Source of the DNA: Bacteroidales bacterium
Lineage (GTDB): Bacteria; Bacteroidota; Bacteroidia; Bacteroidales; F082
Length of the DNA: 64,000 bases
Direction: 5' to 3'
Assembly (NCBI GenBank): GCA_017394865.1
Contig: JAFPWT010000009.1
Span: 1 to 64,000 of the forward strand
Shown here: positions 25,104-33,342 of the stretch, one piece after another
How positions within the stretch are numbered: position 1 is the first letter of the stretch
How the letters are laid out: the number at the start of each line of letters is the position of its first letter
Translations under genes and position numbers: made by a program
Notes under the pieces: model-generated
What the model was told of the DNA's origin: nothing
The model's database searches: none
Seen by the model: only the letters and a program-made list of their open reading frames with translations

Positions 25104-26021
25104 ATGGCAACAAAGAAATATCCATTGGGTGTCGCCTTCAGTGGCGGCGGTGCCAAGGCTGCGGCTCACTGCGGTGCTTTGCAGGCCTTGCATGAATATG
25201 GCATTCAGCCCAACATCGTCTCAGGCACCAGCGCCGGTGCCTTAGTGGCAACGCTTTATTCCTCCGGCTTTACGCCAAAGCAAATGGTAGAGTTGTTCGA
25301 AGGGATGAACTTCTTTAAAGACATCGTAACGCCTGCCGTGCCCAAGGGCGGCCTGTTCGATTCACGACCGCTCGTGGAATTGCTTCGCAAGCATTTGCCA
25401 TACACCCGCCTCGAAGAGCTCCCCGTCCCCACCCTTTTGGTGGCTTCCGACTTGGAACATGGCATCCCCAAGGTATTCACCAAAGGCGAGATCGCTCCGA
25501 GGGTGGTTGCTTCCTGTTCTATCCCCGTTATCTTCCAACCCATGAGCATCAACGGCGTTCACTATGTGGATGGCGGAGCGTTCCAGAACCTGCCCGTGTC
25601 GGCCATCCGGGATAAGTGCGAGAAAGTCATCGCGCTCAGCCTCAACCATCTTGAAGAAGACAAGTATAAAGACAATCTCGTTTCGGTGGCTTACCGTTCG
25701 TTCCTGATGATGATGGTCTCGAATATCGCCGCCGACACGGAACAGGCAGATCTGTTCATCGAGTTGGACACCTACGGGTGTACGGCCTACGATATGTCAA
25801 AGATCGAAGAGCTGTTTTTCCGAGGATACGAAAGCACCGTGAAAACGTTGGAAGAGAACGGCTATCGGCGTGTCTTGCCGAAGGAAACCATTGTCTTCCC
25901 CAGGAAAAAACGCCAAAAAGAAGGCGGAAAGAACTACGAGGAAATCTTCAAAGGCATGGTGGAGAAAAGCGCAGCAGCCCTCAAAGCCATCAAAAAACCA
26001 ATACGAAGGAAAAAGCTATGA
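25104..26021 (+). CDS. Patatin-like phospholipase
   Basis: 305 residues. The oxyanion loop GGGAKAAAHCGAL (about 13-25), the nucleophile motif GTSAG (about 43-47) and the catalytic DGG (about 159-161) are in order, so it is a Ser-Asp dyad lipid acylhydrolase. There is no signal peptide. The basic C-terminal tail (PIRRKKL) may bind membranes. Its end overlaps the end of the convergent glycosyltransferase gene by six bases. Confidence 0.9.
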   Translation: MATKKYPLGVAFSGGGAKAAAHCGALQALHEYGIQPNIVSGTSAGALVATLYSSGFTPKQMVELFEGMNFFKDIVTPAVPKGGLFDSRPLVELLRKHLPYTRLEELPVPTLLVASDLEHGIPKVFTKGEIAPRVVASCSIPVIFQPMSINGVHYVDGGAFQNLPVSAIRDKCEKVIALSLNHLEEDKYKDNLVSVAYRSFLMMMVSNIAADTEQADLFIELDTYGCTAYDMSKIEELFFRGYESTVKTLEENGYRRVLPKETIVFPRKKRQKEGGKNYEEIFKGMVEKSAAALKAIKKPIRRKKL

Positions 26022-27182
26022 CAACTTATTGTCGGCGATTTCTTCCAGCAGCATCTCCTCAAATTGGCTTACCGAGTTCTCAAGCGTGTATTTCTTGGCC
26101 GACTCGTGATACAATCCACCAATATACTTCCTTTCATTGGGATGGTCGAGCCAGTAGTCTATGGCGCGTGCGAGATCCTTGGGATGTCCGGGCATGAAAA
26201 GGGAACGTCCGTCAAGGGCGAACTGCGGCGTGGCACTCACATCGGAGTTGGCAATGACAGGAACCAGTCCCGTGGCAAAGGCCTCGATGCACGATATGGC
26301 CTCGCTCTCCATGTCGCTTGCATGTACATAGAGGTCGGTCATGCCAAGCAAATGAATCAGCTTCTCCTTGTCAAGGTAAACGAACATCGGCTTGTTGGGT
26401 AGTTTCTCCCCCAGTTTCACATATTCATCGTATTTCGGCCCACGGCCGGCGAAAACCAGCTGTATCTTGTCGGCATACTTGGAGTAGGGCACCGCATCGA
26501 TGATCACATCCTGACGCTTCTCGCCCGACAGTCGTCCCACCATCGTGATGAGCATCTTGCCTTCCAACTCAGGAGTCTTTTCGGGACGACCTTCCTCAAG
26601 GAAACGTCTGCCGGCCTCAAGGAAATCTTCTTGAATGCCGTTTGAAATGACATGGAGCTTGGCCTTGTAGCCATGGCTCCTGATCATGTCGGCCATAAAG
26701 TTGGATACGCAATGCACGTGGCGAAAACGGTCGTAGTACTCCCTGCGAAACACCTTGTAAAACCAATCGTTGACGACGTCCACCTTGCCTAAACCCACCG
26801 AAGAAGTCATGTTTTCGGGTTGCATGTGAAACGCACCTGTGTTGGGTTTCCCGATCTTGGCGGCATAGCGCTGTGCAGTTATCTCAAGGGCAAAAGGCAA
26901 GAAGCCATGAATGATGTCGGCCCATTCAACGGCGCTTTTGATGACATTCATCGCCTCAGGCCCAAAAAACTGCGCAAAATCGAAATCGTGCTTGTCCATC
27001 AAGGGTTGAAAGACAGGCATCGTGAAATTAGGCACTGCAAACTTGTATTCATCCGGTTCGCCAGCCGTCAAGATCTTGACTTCATGTCCCCTCTTGCGAA
27101 GCGCTGCAGCAAAACGCTGGGCCGAGATGCTTGTTCCATTGTTGCTTGTGTCGTAAGTGTCGATGACAAATAGAATCTTCAT
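26016..27182 (-). CDS. GT4-family glycosyltransferase
   Basis: 388 residues from the ATG at 27182. GT-B fold: an N-terminal acceptor domain (TYDTSNNGTSISAQRFAAAL) and a C-terminal nucleotide-sugar domain with MVGRLSGEKRQDVIIDAV and the EX7E-type region ESEAISCIEAFATGLVPV. Cytoplasmic or membrane-associated, it adds a hexose to a lipid or glycan. There is a stretch matching diglucosyldiacylglycerol-type enzymes (the first lines and the HVHCVSNFMAD region), but the acceptor is not certain. Confidence 0.87.
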   Translation of the reverse strand: MKILFVIDTYDTSNNGTSISAQRFAAALRKRGHEVKILTAGEPDEYKFAVPNFTMPVFQPLMDKHDFDFAQFFGPEAMNVIKSAVEWADIIHGFLPFALEITAQRYAAKIGKPNTGAFHMQPENMTSSVGLGKVDVVNDWFYKVFRREYYDRFRHVHCVSNFMADMIRSHGYKAKLHVISNGIQEDFLEAGRRFLEEGRPEKTPELEGKMLITMVGRLSGEKRQDVIIDAVPYSKYADKIQLVFAGRGPKYDEYVKLGEKLPNKPMFVYLDKEKLIHLLGMTDLYVHASDMESEAISCIEAFATGLVPVIANSDVSATPQFALDGRSLFMPGHPKDLARAIDYWLDHPNERKYIGGLYHESAKKYTLENSVSQFEEMLLEEIADNKLS

Positions 27183-27218
27183 GGTTTTTTGTTTTGCGGC
27201 AATAATACAAAAAAGCAA

Positions 27219-27452
27219 TCACTTATTCCGCTTTTTTGATACAAGAAATTTCTTCTTCGAGGAAGACGAATATCTTGGGTGGACCATTCGATTATTATGG
27301 TGGTATACTTTTCGATTATTATCTACACTTGAAGCGAAACCCAACAGCGACTTCTGCAAACGAGGCGACATGTCTTTCTTCATGAAGAAGACAAACGCTG
27401 CACCGAGCATCGTGCCGAACAGGGGAATCAATAAGCCAATAGTGATACCCAT
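27219..27452 (-). pseudogene. ZIP-family metal transporter, cut after 42 residues by a repeat
   Basis: From the ATG at 27452 the first 42 residues match the N-terminus of ZIP transporters (MGITIGLLIPLFGTMLGAAF, then SPRLQKSLLGFAS). At about 27327 the homology stops and the frame runs through the R repeat (27249-27328) to a stop at 27219. About 200 residues, with all the metal-binding helices, are absent. The gene begins 12 bases after the end of the broken glutathione peroxidase gene, so both were once one operon. Confidence 0.75.
27249..27328 (+). repeat. R repeat, copy 1
   Basis: About 80 bp, shared with 43777 and 44581. On the plus strand it starts with codons for FFFEEDEY, the conserved end of DUF2795 proteins, but reads on without a stop. 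It then contains two related halves (GGTGGACCATTCGATTATT and GGTGGTATACTTTTCGATT). Its right edge coincides with the break in the ZIP gene. Confidence 0.8.
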
Positions 27453-27463
27453 AGTTTTGAAGC

Positions 27464-27648
27464 TTATTTCAGCATCTCTTGAATGGCTTCCTCCAACATA
27501 TCGGGAGTCACCATCGGCTCGAATCGCAGGATGATCATGCCGTCTTTGGAGACGAGGAACTTGCCGAAGTTCCAACGGATGGCATCGCCTTGGTCGAAGC
27601 CTGTGCCCGTCTTTTGGTGGATCTCGTCAAGCATACTAATTTTTTCAT
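27464..27648 (-). pseudogene. Glutathione peroxidase gene with an internal deletion
   Basis: A promoter element (TACTTTTGC, 27666-27674) and a start ATGAAAAAATTAGTA at 27648 are intact. About five codons later the frame breaks and the sequence continues as the last 55 residues of a glutathione peroxidase (AIRWNFGKFLVSKDG to EEAIQEMLK, stop at 27464). The active-site cysteine block and about 120 residues are missing. It is related to, but different from, the intact gene at 18276. Confidence 0.75.
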
Positions 27649-27711
27649 TCTGAATTGATTCTGGCGCAAAAGTACAAAATACCACAAATCGGAAGCCGCA
27701 ATTTTTTTTAC

Positions 27712-27720
27712 TATTTTTGC
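27712..27720 (+). promoter_or_regulatory. -7 promoter element of the DMT transporter gene
   Basis: TATTTTTGC, 16 bases before the ATG at 27737. It faces away from the promoter of the broken peroxidase gene. Confidence 0.5.
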
Positions 27721-27736
27721 CGCGATTTTTCTGGAT

Positions 27737-28717
27737 ATGTTTATCGGTGAACTGATTTCGTTGGGCGTGGCCATCTCGTGGACTGCCACCGCGTTGTTTG
27801 CGGAGGTAGGCTCAAAACGTATGGGCTCGCTGCCGTTCAACACCATCCGTATGACACTGTCACTGCTGTTTCTCGCCCTTACGTTATGGCTGGTGATGGG
27901 TGTCCCCTACCCTCGTTATGCCGACGGTAGCACATGGACGTGGCTACTGCTTTCGGGCGTGGTGGGCTATGTCATCGGCGACTACTGTCTAATGCAGGGT
28001 TATATCCACATAGGCTCGCGCTTCGGCCAGCTTTTCATGACCCTTTCGGCACCCACGGCAGCTCTCACCGGTCGGCTGCTCCTTGGCGAACAGATGCGCC
28101 CCATAGCCATCCTCGGCATGGTCATTACCCTGAGTGGTATCGCGCTTTCGATTTTGTCAAAAAGTGACGGTTCCAATCATCATGGCATACGTTTCAAGTT
28201 ACCTGCAAAAGGCATTTTCTTCGCAGCGATGGCTGGCATTTGTCAAGGCTTCGGCTTAGTGCTCAGCAAGGTAGGATTGACGCATTACGATGCGGCTCTC
28301 ACTGCCGCTGGCATATCAGGTGATTCGGTCTTTGCCCATGCTGTGTTGCCGCTTCCCGTCAGTGTCAGCATGTCGTTTGCAGCCACCACCATCCGTGCTT
28401 ATATCGGGCTGGTGGGCTTTTTCTTGGCATTGGTGCTGTTCAACAAAGACGGATTGGCTCAATTGCATCATGCCTTGAACGACCGCAAAGCCATGTGGTG
28501 CGTGCTGGCATCCACCATCTTCGGCCCTTTCATCGGCGTCAGCGCATCGCTATTGGCCACGCAATACACCTCGGCAGGCATTGCCCAGACGCTCTTTGCG
28601 CTTACACCCATCCTCATCATCGCCCCAGCAGCCCTTTTGTTCCATCAAAAAGTGACGCTACGCGAGGTTTTGGGAGCCATCATCAGTGTTGTGGGAGTGT
28701 GTTTGTTCTTTGTGTAG
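27737..28717 (+). CDS. EamA/DMT-superfamily transporter
   Basis: 326 residues with ten membrane segments in two EamA repeats (about 1-145 and 155-326). Typical end-of-helix blocks are APTAALTGRLLLGEQM and ILIIAPAALLFHQKVTLREVLGA. Members carry amino acids, nucleotide sugars or drugs. There is no neighbour that points to a substrate. A single gene, ending in front of the convergent retropepsin-like gene. Confidence 0.85.
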   Translation: MFIGELISLGVAISWTATALFAEVGSKRMGSLPFNTIRMTLSLLFLALTLWLVMGVPYPRYADGSTWTWLLLSGVVGYVIGDYCLMQGYIHIGSRFGQLFMTLSAPTAALTGRLLLGEQMRPIAILGMVITLSGIALSILSKSDGSNHHGIRFKLPAKGIFFAAMAGICQGFGLVLSKVGLTHYDAALTAAGISGDSVFAHAVLPLPVSVSMSFAATTIRAYIGLVGFFLALVLFNKDGLAQLHHALNDRKAMWCVLASTIFGPFIGVSASLLATQYTSAGIAQTLFALTPILIIAPAALLFHQKVTLREVLGAIISVVGVCLFFV

Positions 28718-28737
28718 GTTTTGTTGCATTCCGTCTG

Positions 28738-29667
28738 CTATTTTCCTTTCATATAAACAACGGACTGGTCAAAATCGAAAATGGCTTGGGTTCTTTCGAA
28801 GAATTTCAAGCCGATATCGCCAGGTGTTGAAAATAAAGGCAACTTTTTAGTGATGACAACCACCGCGTCAGGGAAAGTGATGCCGCAGAGTTGGCATTGT
28901 TTTGTGAGGATGAATTGCCCCATTACTTCCCCGCTCGGAGTGGTGGCCTCCCGCAGTTCCATGTCGGCATTGTCGGCAAGAAACGTTTGTACTCCTTCAG
29001 TTTGATGGATGAGGAACAACAATTCCGGATTGCCGAAATCGATTAAGAAATTGCCGCTGAGCATTCTTGGTTTTATCCCGTCGTCAAGTGTCATGCTTGT
29101 CTCGATGGCGAACATCCCCATGTAGGTGTCTGTGTTCATGTTACTCTTTAAATAGTCTGCCTTGCTGGCATTCAGCGAGGCCCTGCTCAGCATTTGGAGG
29201 CTTTGGTTGCCGAGGTCGAGGCTGACGATGCGACTCCCGTCGTCGAGGTCGTTGTGCAGATACATCACGGGTACTGCCACTTCGTATGGACCATAGTCGT
29301 AATTGGACATCACAAACACTTCTCCGATATAAGAGCTGTTGTTGCCAATGCGCACCGTCCCATTTGCCTTGTGGGTGATCTTATAGACGCGTCCGGCGAG
29401 GTTCAGTTTCTCTGCTTTGCTGGCGACAGCTAGTTCCATGTCCGACAGGATTCCACTGCTGAAAACGTATGCCGAATCAACCAGTAGGGCAGGGATGCCT
29501 GACTCAATCAGGATCGTGGCTTCCGCTGTGCCGTTGATGCTGGCAGTGAAAACATAATGTGCTCCCTTTTTGGTGAGTGGGAACGTCTCGCCTTCGGTAT
29601 GGCTTTGCGCTGACAGTCCAAGTGCTACGATCGTGAATAGTGCTATGAGAAAGGTTTTGATATGCAT
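28738..29667 (-). CDS. Secreted retropepsin-like protein with altered active site
   Basis: 309 residues from the ATG at 29667, chosen because TACTTTTGC lies at 29685-29693. Signal peptide to about 20. The sequence around ASINGTAEATILIESG and the C-terminal GDIGLKFFERTQAIFDFDQSVVYMK follow the bacterial aspartyl-protease-like (retropepsin fold) family. The catalytic D-T/S-G is replaced by E-S-G in the first half; the second half has LIDFGNPE. It may therefore bind peptides without cutting them, or act differently. No partner gene is visible. Confidence 0.62.
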   Translation of the reverse strand: MHIKTFLIALFTIVALGLSAQSHTEGETFPLTKKGAHYVFTASINGTAEATILIESGIPALLVDSAYVFSSGILSDMELAVASKAEKLNLAGRVYKITHKANGTVRIGNNSSYIGEVFVMSNYDYGPYEVAVPVMYLHNDLDDGSRIVSLDLGNQSLQMLSRASLNASKADYLKSNMNTDTYMGMFAIETSMTLDDGIKPRMLSGNFLIDFGNPELLFLIHQTEGVQTFLADNADMELREATTPSGEVMGQFILTKQCQLCGITFPDAVVVITKKLPLFSTPGDIGLKFFERTQAIFDFDQSVVYMKGK

Positions 29668-29684
29668 TTTGAAATGTATTTGTT

Positions 29685-29693
29685 GCAAAAGTA
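29685..29693 (-). promoter_or_regulatory. -7 promoter element of the retropepsin-like gene
   Basis: TACTTTTGC on the minus strand, 18 bases before the ATG at 29667 and directly after the terminator of the AraC gene. Confidence 0.55.
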
Positions 29694-29695
29694 TG

Positions 29696-29735
29696 AAAAA
29701 TTCCGCAACCCAAGCTTTCGCCCAAGTTGCGGATT
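29696..29735 (-). terminator. Terminator hairpin, family 1 copy
   Basis: TCCGCAAC (29702-29709) and GTTGCGGA (29726-29733) pair perfectly. The A-run on the left is a U-run on the minus strand. It ends the AraC gene. Confidence 0.65.
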
Positions 29736-29740
29736 CCCGA

Positions 29741-30649
29741 TCAACTGTTCCTATACTGGTTCGGCGTCATTCCCGTGTGTTTCTTGAAGTACTTGAAGAA
29801 AAACGAGGGATTGGGAAAGTTCAACTCGTCCGAGATTTCCTTGATGCACAAATCGCTGTGTTTCAGCATCTGCTTGGCTTCGAGGATGACGTATTGGTCA
29901 ATCCACTGAGGAGCAGAAAGGCCGCTGGTATCCTTCACAATCTTGGAGAGGTATTTGGGAGTGATGCACAGCTTGTCGGCATAGAACCCTACGCCGCGTT
30001 CTTTGCTGTGGTGCCAGGTGACCAATTCGATAAACCGCTCAAAGACAATCTTGTGTCGCGTCGAAGCGGACTTCTCCTCGTCGTTTTGGCTCATAATCCG
30101 TTTGTTGATGAAACTACCGAAGAGGTAGAACACCGACGAAATCAGGTGACTGACGCTTTCGCGAGCATAGACATAGTCCGAGTGTATATACTTGCCAATC
30201 AGTTGAATGTATTCTTTTACAATGTAGAGTTCTTCTTCTTCAAGACGCATGCAGGGATTGTCTAAAAGGGTCATGGCCTCGTTGAGCATCTTGCTGATGT
30301 CGGAGCTGAAGTTGGACAAAAACTTGGGTGAAACGCCAATGACCGTCAGCGTGGGTTTGTCGGCAGATTCCTTAGTCTCTACGCTGATGATGTTTTGCGG
30401 CAGGTTCACCATAATCATCCCCTCCCCTATTTCGTATTCCTTCAGGTTGATGTGGCATTTGAAACTGCCGCTTTTGCAAAAGGCCACCACGTAGGCATCA
30501 ATGCGGCATGGATGGCGCAACAGGTCGTAGTTGGCCTCGTTGGTGCGCTCCGCCATAAAGAAATCGTCACCTATATTAATGATGTCACCCGATGGGATGA
30601 AGTCTTTTGCCCTCAACAGGCTGATATTTGTTAGCTTTTGTGTTTCCAT
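29741..30649 (-). CDS. AraC-family regulator of the adjacent efflux operon
   Basis: 302 residues: cupin-like sensor, then AraC helix-turn-helix pair ending LNFPNPSFFFKYFKKHTGMTPNQYR. It is transcribed away from the TolC-HlyD-permease operon. The two starts are 158 bases apart, and each has its own -7 element (30665-30673 minus, 30772-30780 plus). It is therefore the likely activator of that operon. The inducer is unknown. Confidence 0.9.
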   Translation of the reverse strand: METQKLTNISLLRAKDFIPSGDIINIGDDFFMAERTNEANYDLLRHPCRIDAYVVAFCKSGSFKCHINLKEYEIGEGMIMVNLPQNIISVETKESADKPTLTVIGVSPKFLSNFSSDISKMLNEAMTLLDNPCMRLEEEELYIVKEYIQLIGKYIHSDYVYARESVSHLISSVFYLFGSFINKRIMSQNDEEKSASTRHKIVFERFIELVTWHHSKERGVGFYADKLCITPKYLSKIVKDTSGLSAPQWIDQYVILEAKQMLKHSDLCIKEISDELNFPNPSFFFKYFKKHTGMTPNQYRNS

Positions 30650-30664
30650 TTGTTGAAATTTTCG

Positions 30665-30780
30665 GCAAAAGTAGATATTTTTAATTGATATTTGATTAAA
30701 AAATATGATTATTTCGACTTTTAGATAGTTTTCAGTTCCAAAAAGATTGCTTTTGGTCGAAAAAGTTGCCGTTACTTTGC
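30665..30780. promoter_or_regulatory. Divergent promoters of the AraC gene and the efflux operon
   Basis: TACTTTTGC (30665-30673, minus) precedes the AraC gene. TTACTTTGC (30772-30780, plus) precedes the TolC-like gene. A five-codon frame ATG GAA AGA GCA ATA TGA (30793-30810) overlaps the TolC-like start by four bases and could be a leader or chance. Confidence 0.5.
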
Positions 30781-30806
30781 GCCATCAAACAAATGGAAAG
30801 AGCAAT

Positions 30807-32324
30807 ATGAACAAAAGACTGAAAATCAAGATGGTGCTGATGATTTGCTTAATGGCTGTCACAGCGAATGCACAAAGGGTGCTGACTTTGGACGAATGCC
30901 ATCGCCTCGCATTGGAGAACAACAAGAAACTGAAAGTGGCCGAGGAGGAAGTGAACAAGGCGAATTACGAGTATTTTTCCTCGTTCGCCAACTATCTCCC
31001 CAAGGTGGAAGCCACGGGAACCTATATGCACAACAGCCGCAATTTCCAACTGCTGAGCGACGAGAACATGGCTGCACTCAACGGCATCGGGACGACGGCG
31101 CAGGGACAAATCGACGCCTATCGCGAGGAACTGCTGGCGGTGTATCAAAACGACCCGGCGGCAATGATTTCGTGGGCTTTGCTGCAACACGACCCGACCT
31201 TGAACAAACTCGTCACCGATATGATGAGTCTCAATGTGGAGGACGCCTTGAATGAAATTGGGCAGCAAGTGACCGATGCCTTCAACATCGATACGAAGAA
31301 TGTCTATGCGGGTATGGTCACAATTCAACAACCGATTTTTGCAGGTGGCAAGATTGTGGCTTACAATATGATTACCAAGGATTTGAAGAAATTGGCCGAA
31401 TCGAAACTGGAGATGCAGCAGCAGGAGACGGTGGTCACGGCGGACAAGGCCTATTGGCAAATCGTCTCCATCGCCAACAAGTTGAAACTGGCTGAAAGTT
31501 ACGCCGAAACGCTCCGTTCGCTGTCGAAGGATATGGACAAACTCGTGGCCGAAGGCGTGGCGACCCACTCCGACCAACTTTCGGTGCGGGTAAAGTTGAA
31601 CGAGGCGGAAACCTCCTTGCTGAAGGCGCAAAACGGCCTCGCACTGTCGAAGATGCTGCTTTGCCAGATTTGTGGCCTGCCTTTGGATGCCAATATCGTT
31701 TTGGCGGACGAAAACCTGGACGATGTTTTGGTGACCAACGATCATCCTTATTACAGCGAAAGCGATGTGGAGGCCAATCGCCCTGAACTGAAATGCCTTG
31801 CCATTGCCAACGACATCTATGCCAAGAAGGTGTGGGTCACCCGCGCCGACTACCTGCCCACAATTGGGGCTTTCGGCAACTATGTGGTGAGTAATCCCTC
31901 GTGCTTCAACGGTTTTCAGAACGAGTTCGGCGGCATGTGGAACTTCGGCGTGATGGCCAAAATCCCGATTTTCCATTGGGGCGAGGGCTACAACAAAACG
32001 CGCATGGCCAAGGCCGAAGCCAAAATTCAGCAATATACCTATGATGACACAAAAGAGATGATCATGCTTCAGGTGCGCCAATGCGAAAAGCAACTCGGCG
32101 AGGCCGACGCCCGTCTGAAGTTGACACAGGAGAAGCTGAACGACGCTGACGAGAACCTTCGTATGGCAACGGCAGGTTTCCGCGAAGGCGTGGTGGAGTC
32201 GTCGGTCATCGACTTGGCGCAAACAGCGTGGCTGCAAGCGCATTCGGACTACATCGATGCCAAAATCGACCGCATTATGGCTGGCGTGAACTTGCGCAAG
32301 GCCGCTGGCGTGAATCTGAAATAA
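30807..32324 (+). CDS. TolC-family outer-membrane efflux protein
   Basis: 505 residues from the ATG at 30807. Signal peptide to about 22 (TANAQ). Two repeats of long amphipathic helices and short strands follow, as in TolC; the helical block LTLDECHRLALENNKKLKVAEEEV is the usual first one. It forms the outer-membrane channel and tunnel of a tripartite exporter. It is cotranscribed with the adaptor (32341) and two ABC-2-type permeases. Confidence 0.9.
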   Translation: MNKRLKIKMVLMICLMAVTANAQRVLTLDECHRLALENNKKLKVAEEEVNKANYEYFSSFANYLPKVEATGTYMHNSRNFQLLSDENMAALNGIGTTAQGQIDAYREELLAVYQNDPAAMISWALLQHDPTLNKLVTDMMSLNVEDALNEIGQQVTDAFNIDTKNVYAGMVTIQQPIFAGGKIVAYNMITKDLKKLAESKLEMQQQETVVTADKAYWQIVSIANKLKLAESYAETLRSLSKDMDKLVAEGVATHSDQLSVRVKLNEAETSLLKAQNGLALSKMLLCQICGLPLDANIVLADENLDDVLVTNDHPYYSESDVEANRPELKCLAIANDIYAKKVWVTRADYLPTIGAFGNYVVSNPSCFNGFQNEFGGMWNFGVMAKIPIFHWGEGYNKTRMAKAEAKIQQYTYDDTKEMIMLQVRQCEKQLGEADARLKLTQEKLNDADENLRMATAGFREGVVESSVIDLAQTAWLQAHSDYIDAKIDRIMAGVNLRKAAGVNLK

Positions 32325-32340
32325 TAAAAAATGAAATACA

Positions 32341-33342
32341 ATGACTACAGTAAAAGAACAGAAAATGAACACCTATCTCGCCCTCGCGGTGCTGGTGGGC
32401 GTGATTGCGGTGGTGTGCATCATCGGCATCATCACCTTCCACAAGGAAACGGAATACATTCAAGGTCAGGCCGAAGTGACGGAGTATCGTGTCTCCAGCA
32501 AAGTGCCGGGCCGTATCCTTGAGTACAAGGTGCAGGAAGGCCAGAAGGTGCGCAAGGGCGACACCTTGGCCATCCTTGAAGCCCCTGAAGTGGAGGCCAA
32601 GAAAGCCCAAGCCGAAGCCGTCGAACAGCAGGCTTTGGCCTTGAGTGCCAAGGCGCAGGCAGGCGCACGCAAGCCGCAAATTGACGGCGCCTATGAGATG
32701 TGGCAGAAGTCGAAAGTGGGCGTTGACATTGCCGAGAAGTCGTTCAACCGCATTAGCAACCTCTACCAAGACGGTGTGGTGAGTGCACAGAAATACGACG
32801 AGGTGAAGGCGCAGTATGATGCCGCTATCGCCACCGAAAGGGCGGCGCGTTCGCAATATCGTCTGGCTCTCGACGGTGCCCAAGAGGAGGACAAGGATAT
32901 GGCTGCCGCCAAGGTGTTGCAGGCGCAAGGCGCTGTGGCAGAGGTGAATTCCTATATCCACGAAACCGTTTTGACGGCCTACGCCGACGGTGAGGTGACC
33001 GAAATCTTCCCCCATATTGGCGAGTTGGTCGGGACGGGCGCGCCCATTATGAATGTGGCCCAAATGGACGACCAATGGACGACTTTCAATGTGCGCGAGG
33101 ATTGCCTGAGCGAGTTCCCGATGGGGTATGAATTTGACGCGTATGTGCCCGCTTTGGACAGAAACATTCGCCTGAAAGTCAGTTATATGAAGGATATCGG
33201 CGACTTCGCGGCTTGGAAGGCCACCAAGGAAACAGGACAATACGACTTGAAGACATTCGAGGTGCGCGCCATGCCGCTTTCGGCATCGAGTGACCTGCGC
33301 CCGGGAATGAGCGTCGTCGTGAAAAGGGAGCATAGAAGATGA
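32341..33342 (+). CDS. HlyD-family periplasmic adaptor of the efflux system
   Basis: 333 residues: one N-terminal membrane helix (about 10-30), a biotinyl-lipoyl half motif (VSSKVPGRILEYKVQEGQKVRKGDTLAIL), a helical hairpin (about 80-190) and a beta-barrel domain. It links the inner-membrane permease to the TolC-like channel. The start at 32341 is followed by a second ATG at 32365 that would also work. Its last bases overlap the next start by ATGA. Confidence 0.92.
   Translation: MTTVKEQKMNTYLALAVLVGVIAVVCIIGIITFHKETEYIQGQAEVTEYRVSSKVPGRILEYKVQEGQKVRKGDTLAILEAPEVEAKKAQAEAVEQQALALSAKAQAGARKPQIDGAYEMWQKSKVGVDIAEKSFNRISNLYQDGVVSAQKYDEVKAQYDAAIATERAARSQYRLALDGAQEEDKDMAAAKVLQAQGAVAEVNSYIHETVLTAYADGEVTEIFPHIGELVGTGAPIMNVAQMDDQWTTFNVREDCLSEFPMGYEFDAYVPALDRNIRLKVSYMKDIGDFAAWKATKETGQYDLKTFEVRAMPLSASSDLRPGMSVVVKREHRR

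Noticed and set aside
27157-27534. Plus-strand protein-coding gene through R repeat copy 1
   Set aside because: The frame joins antisense of the glycosyltransferase leader, the R repeat and antisense of the ZIP fragment. Only the FFFEEDEY codons resemble a protein, and they come from the repeat.
30849-32372. 507-codon minus-strand frame over the TolC-like gene
   Set aside because: Composition is His/Val/Gly-rich antisense of a coding sequence, and the plus strand has a full TolC-family protein with a signal peptide.
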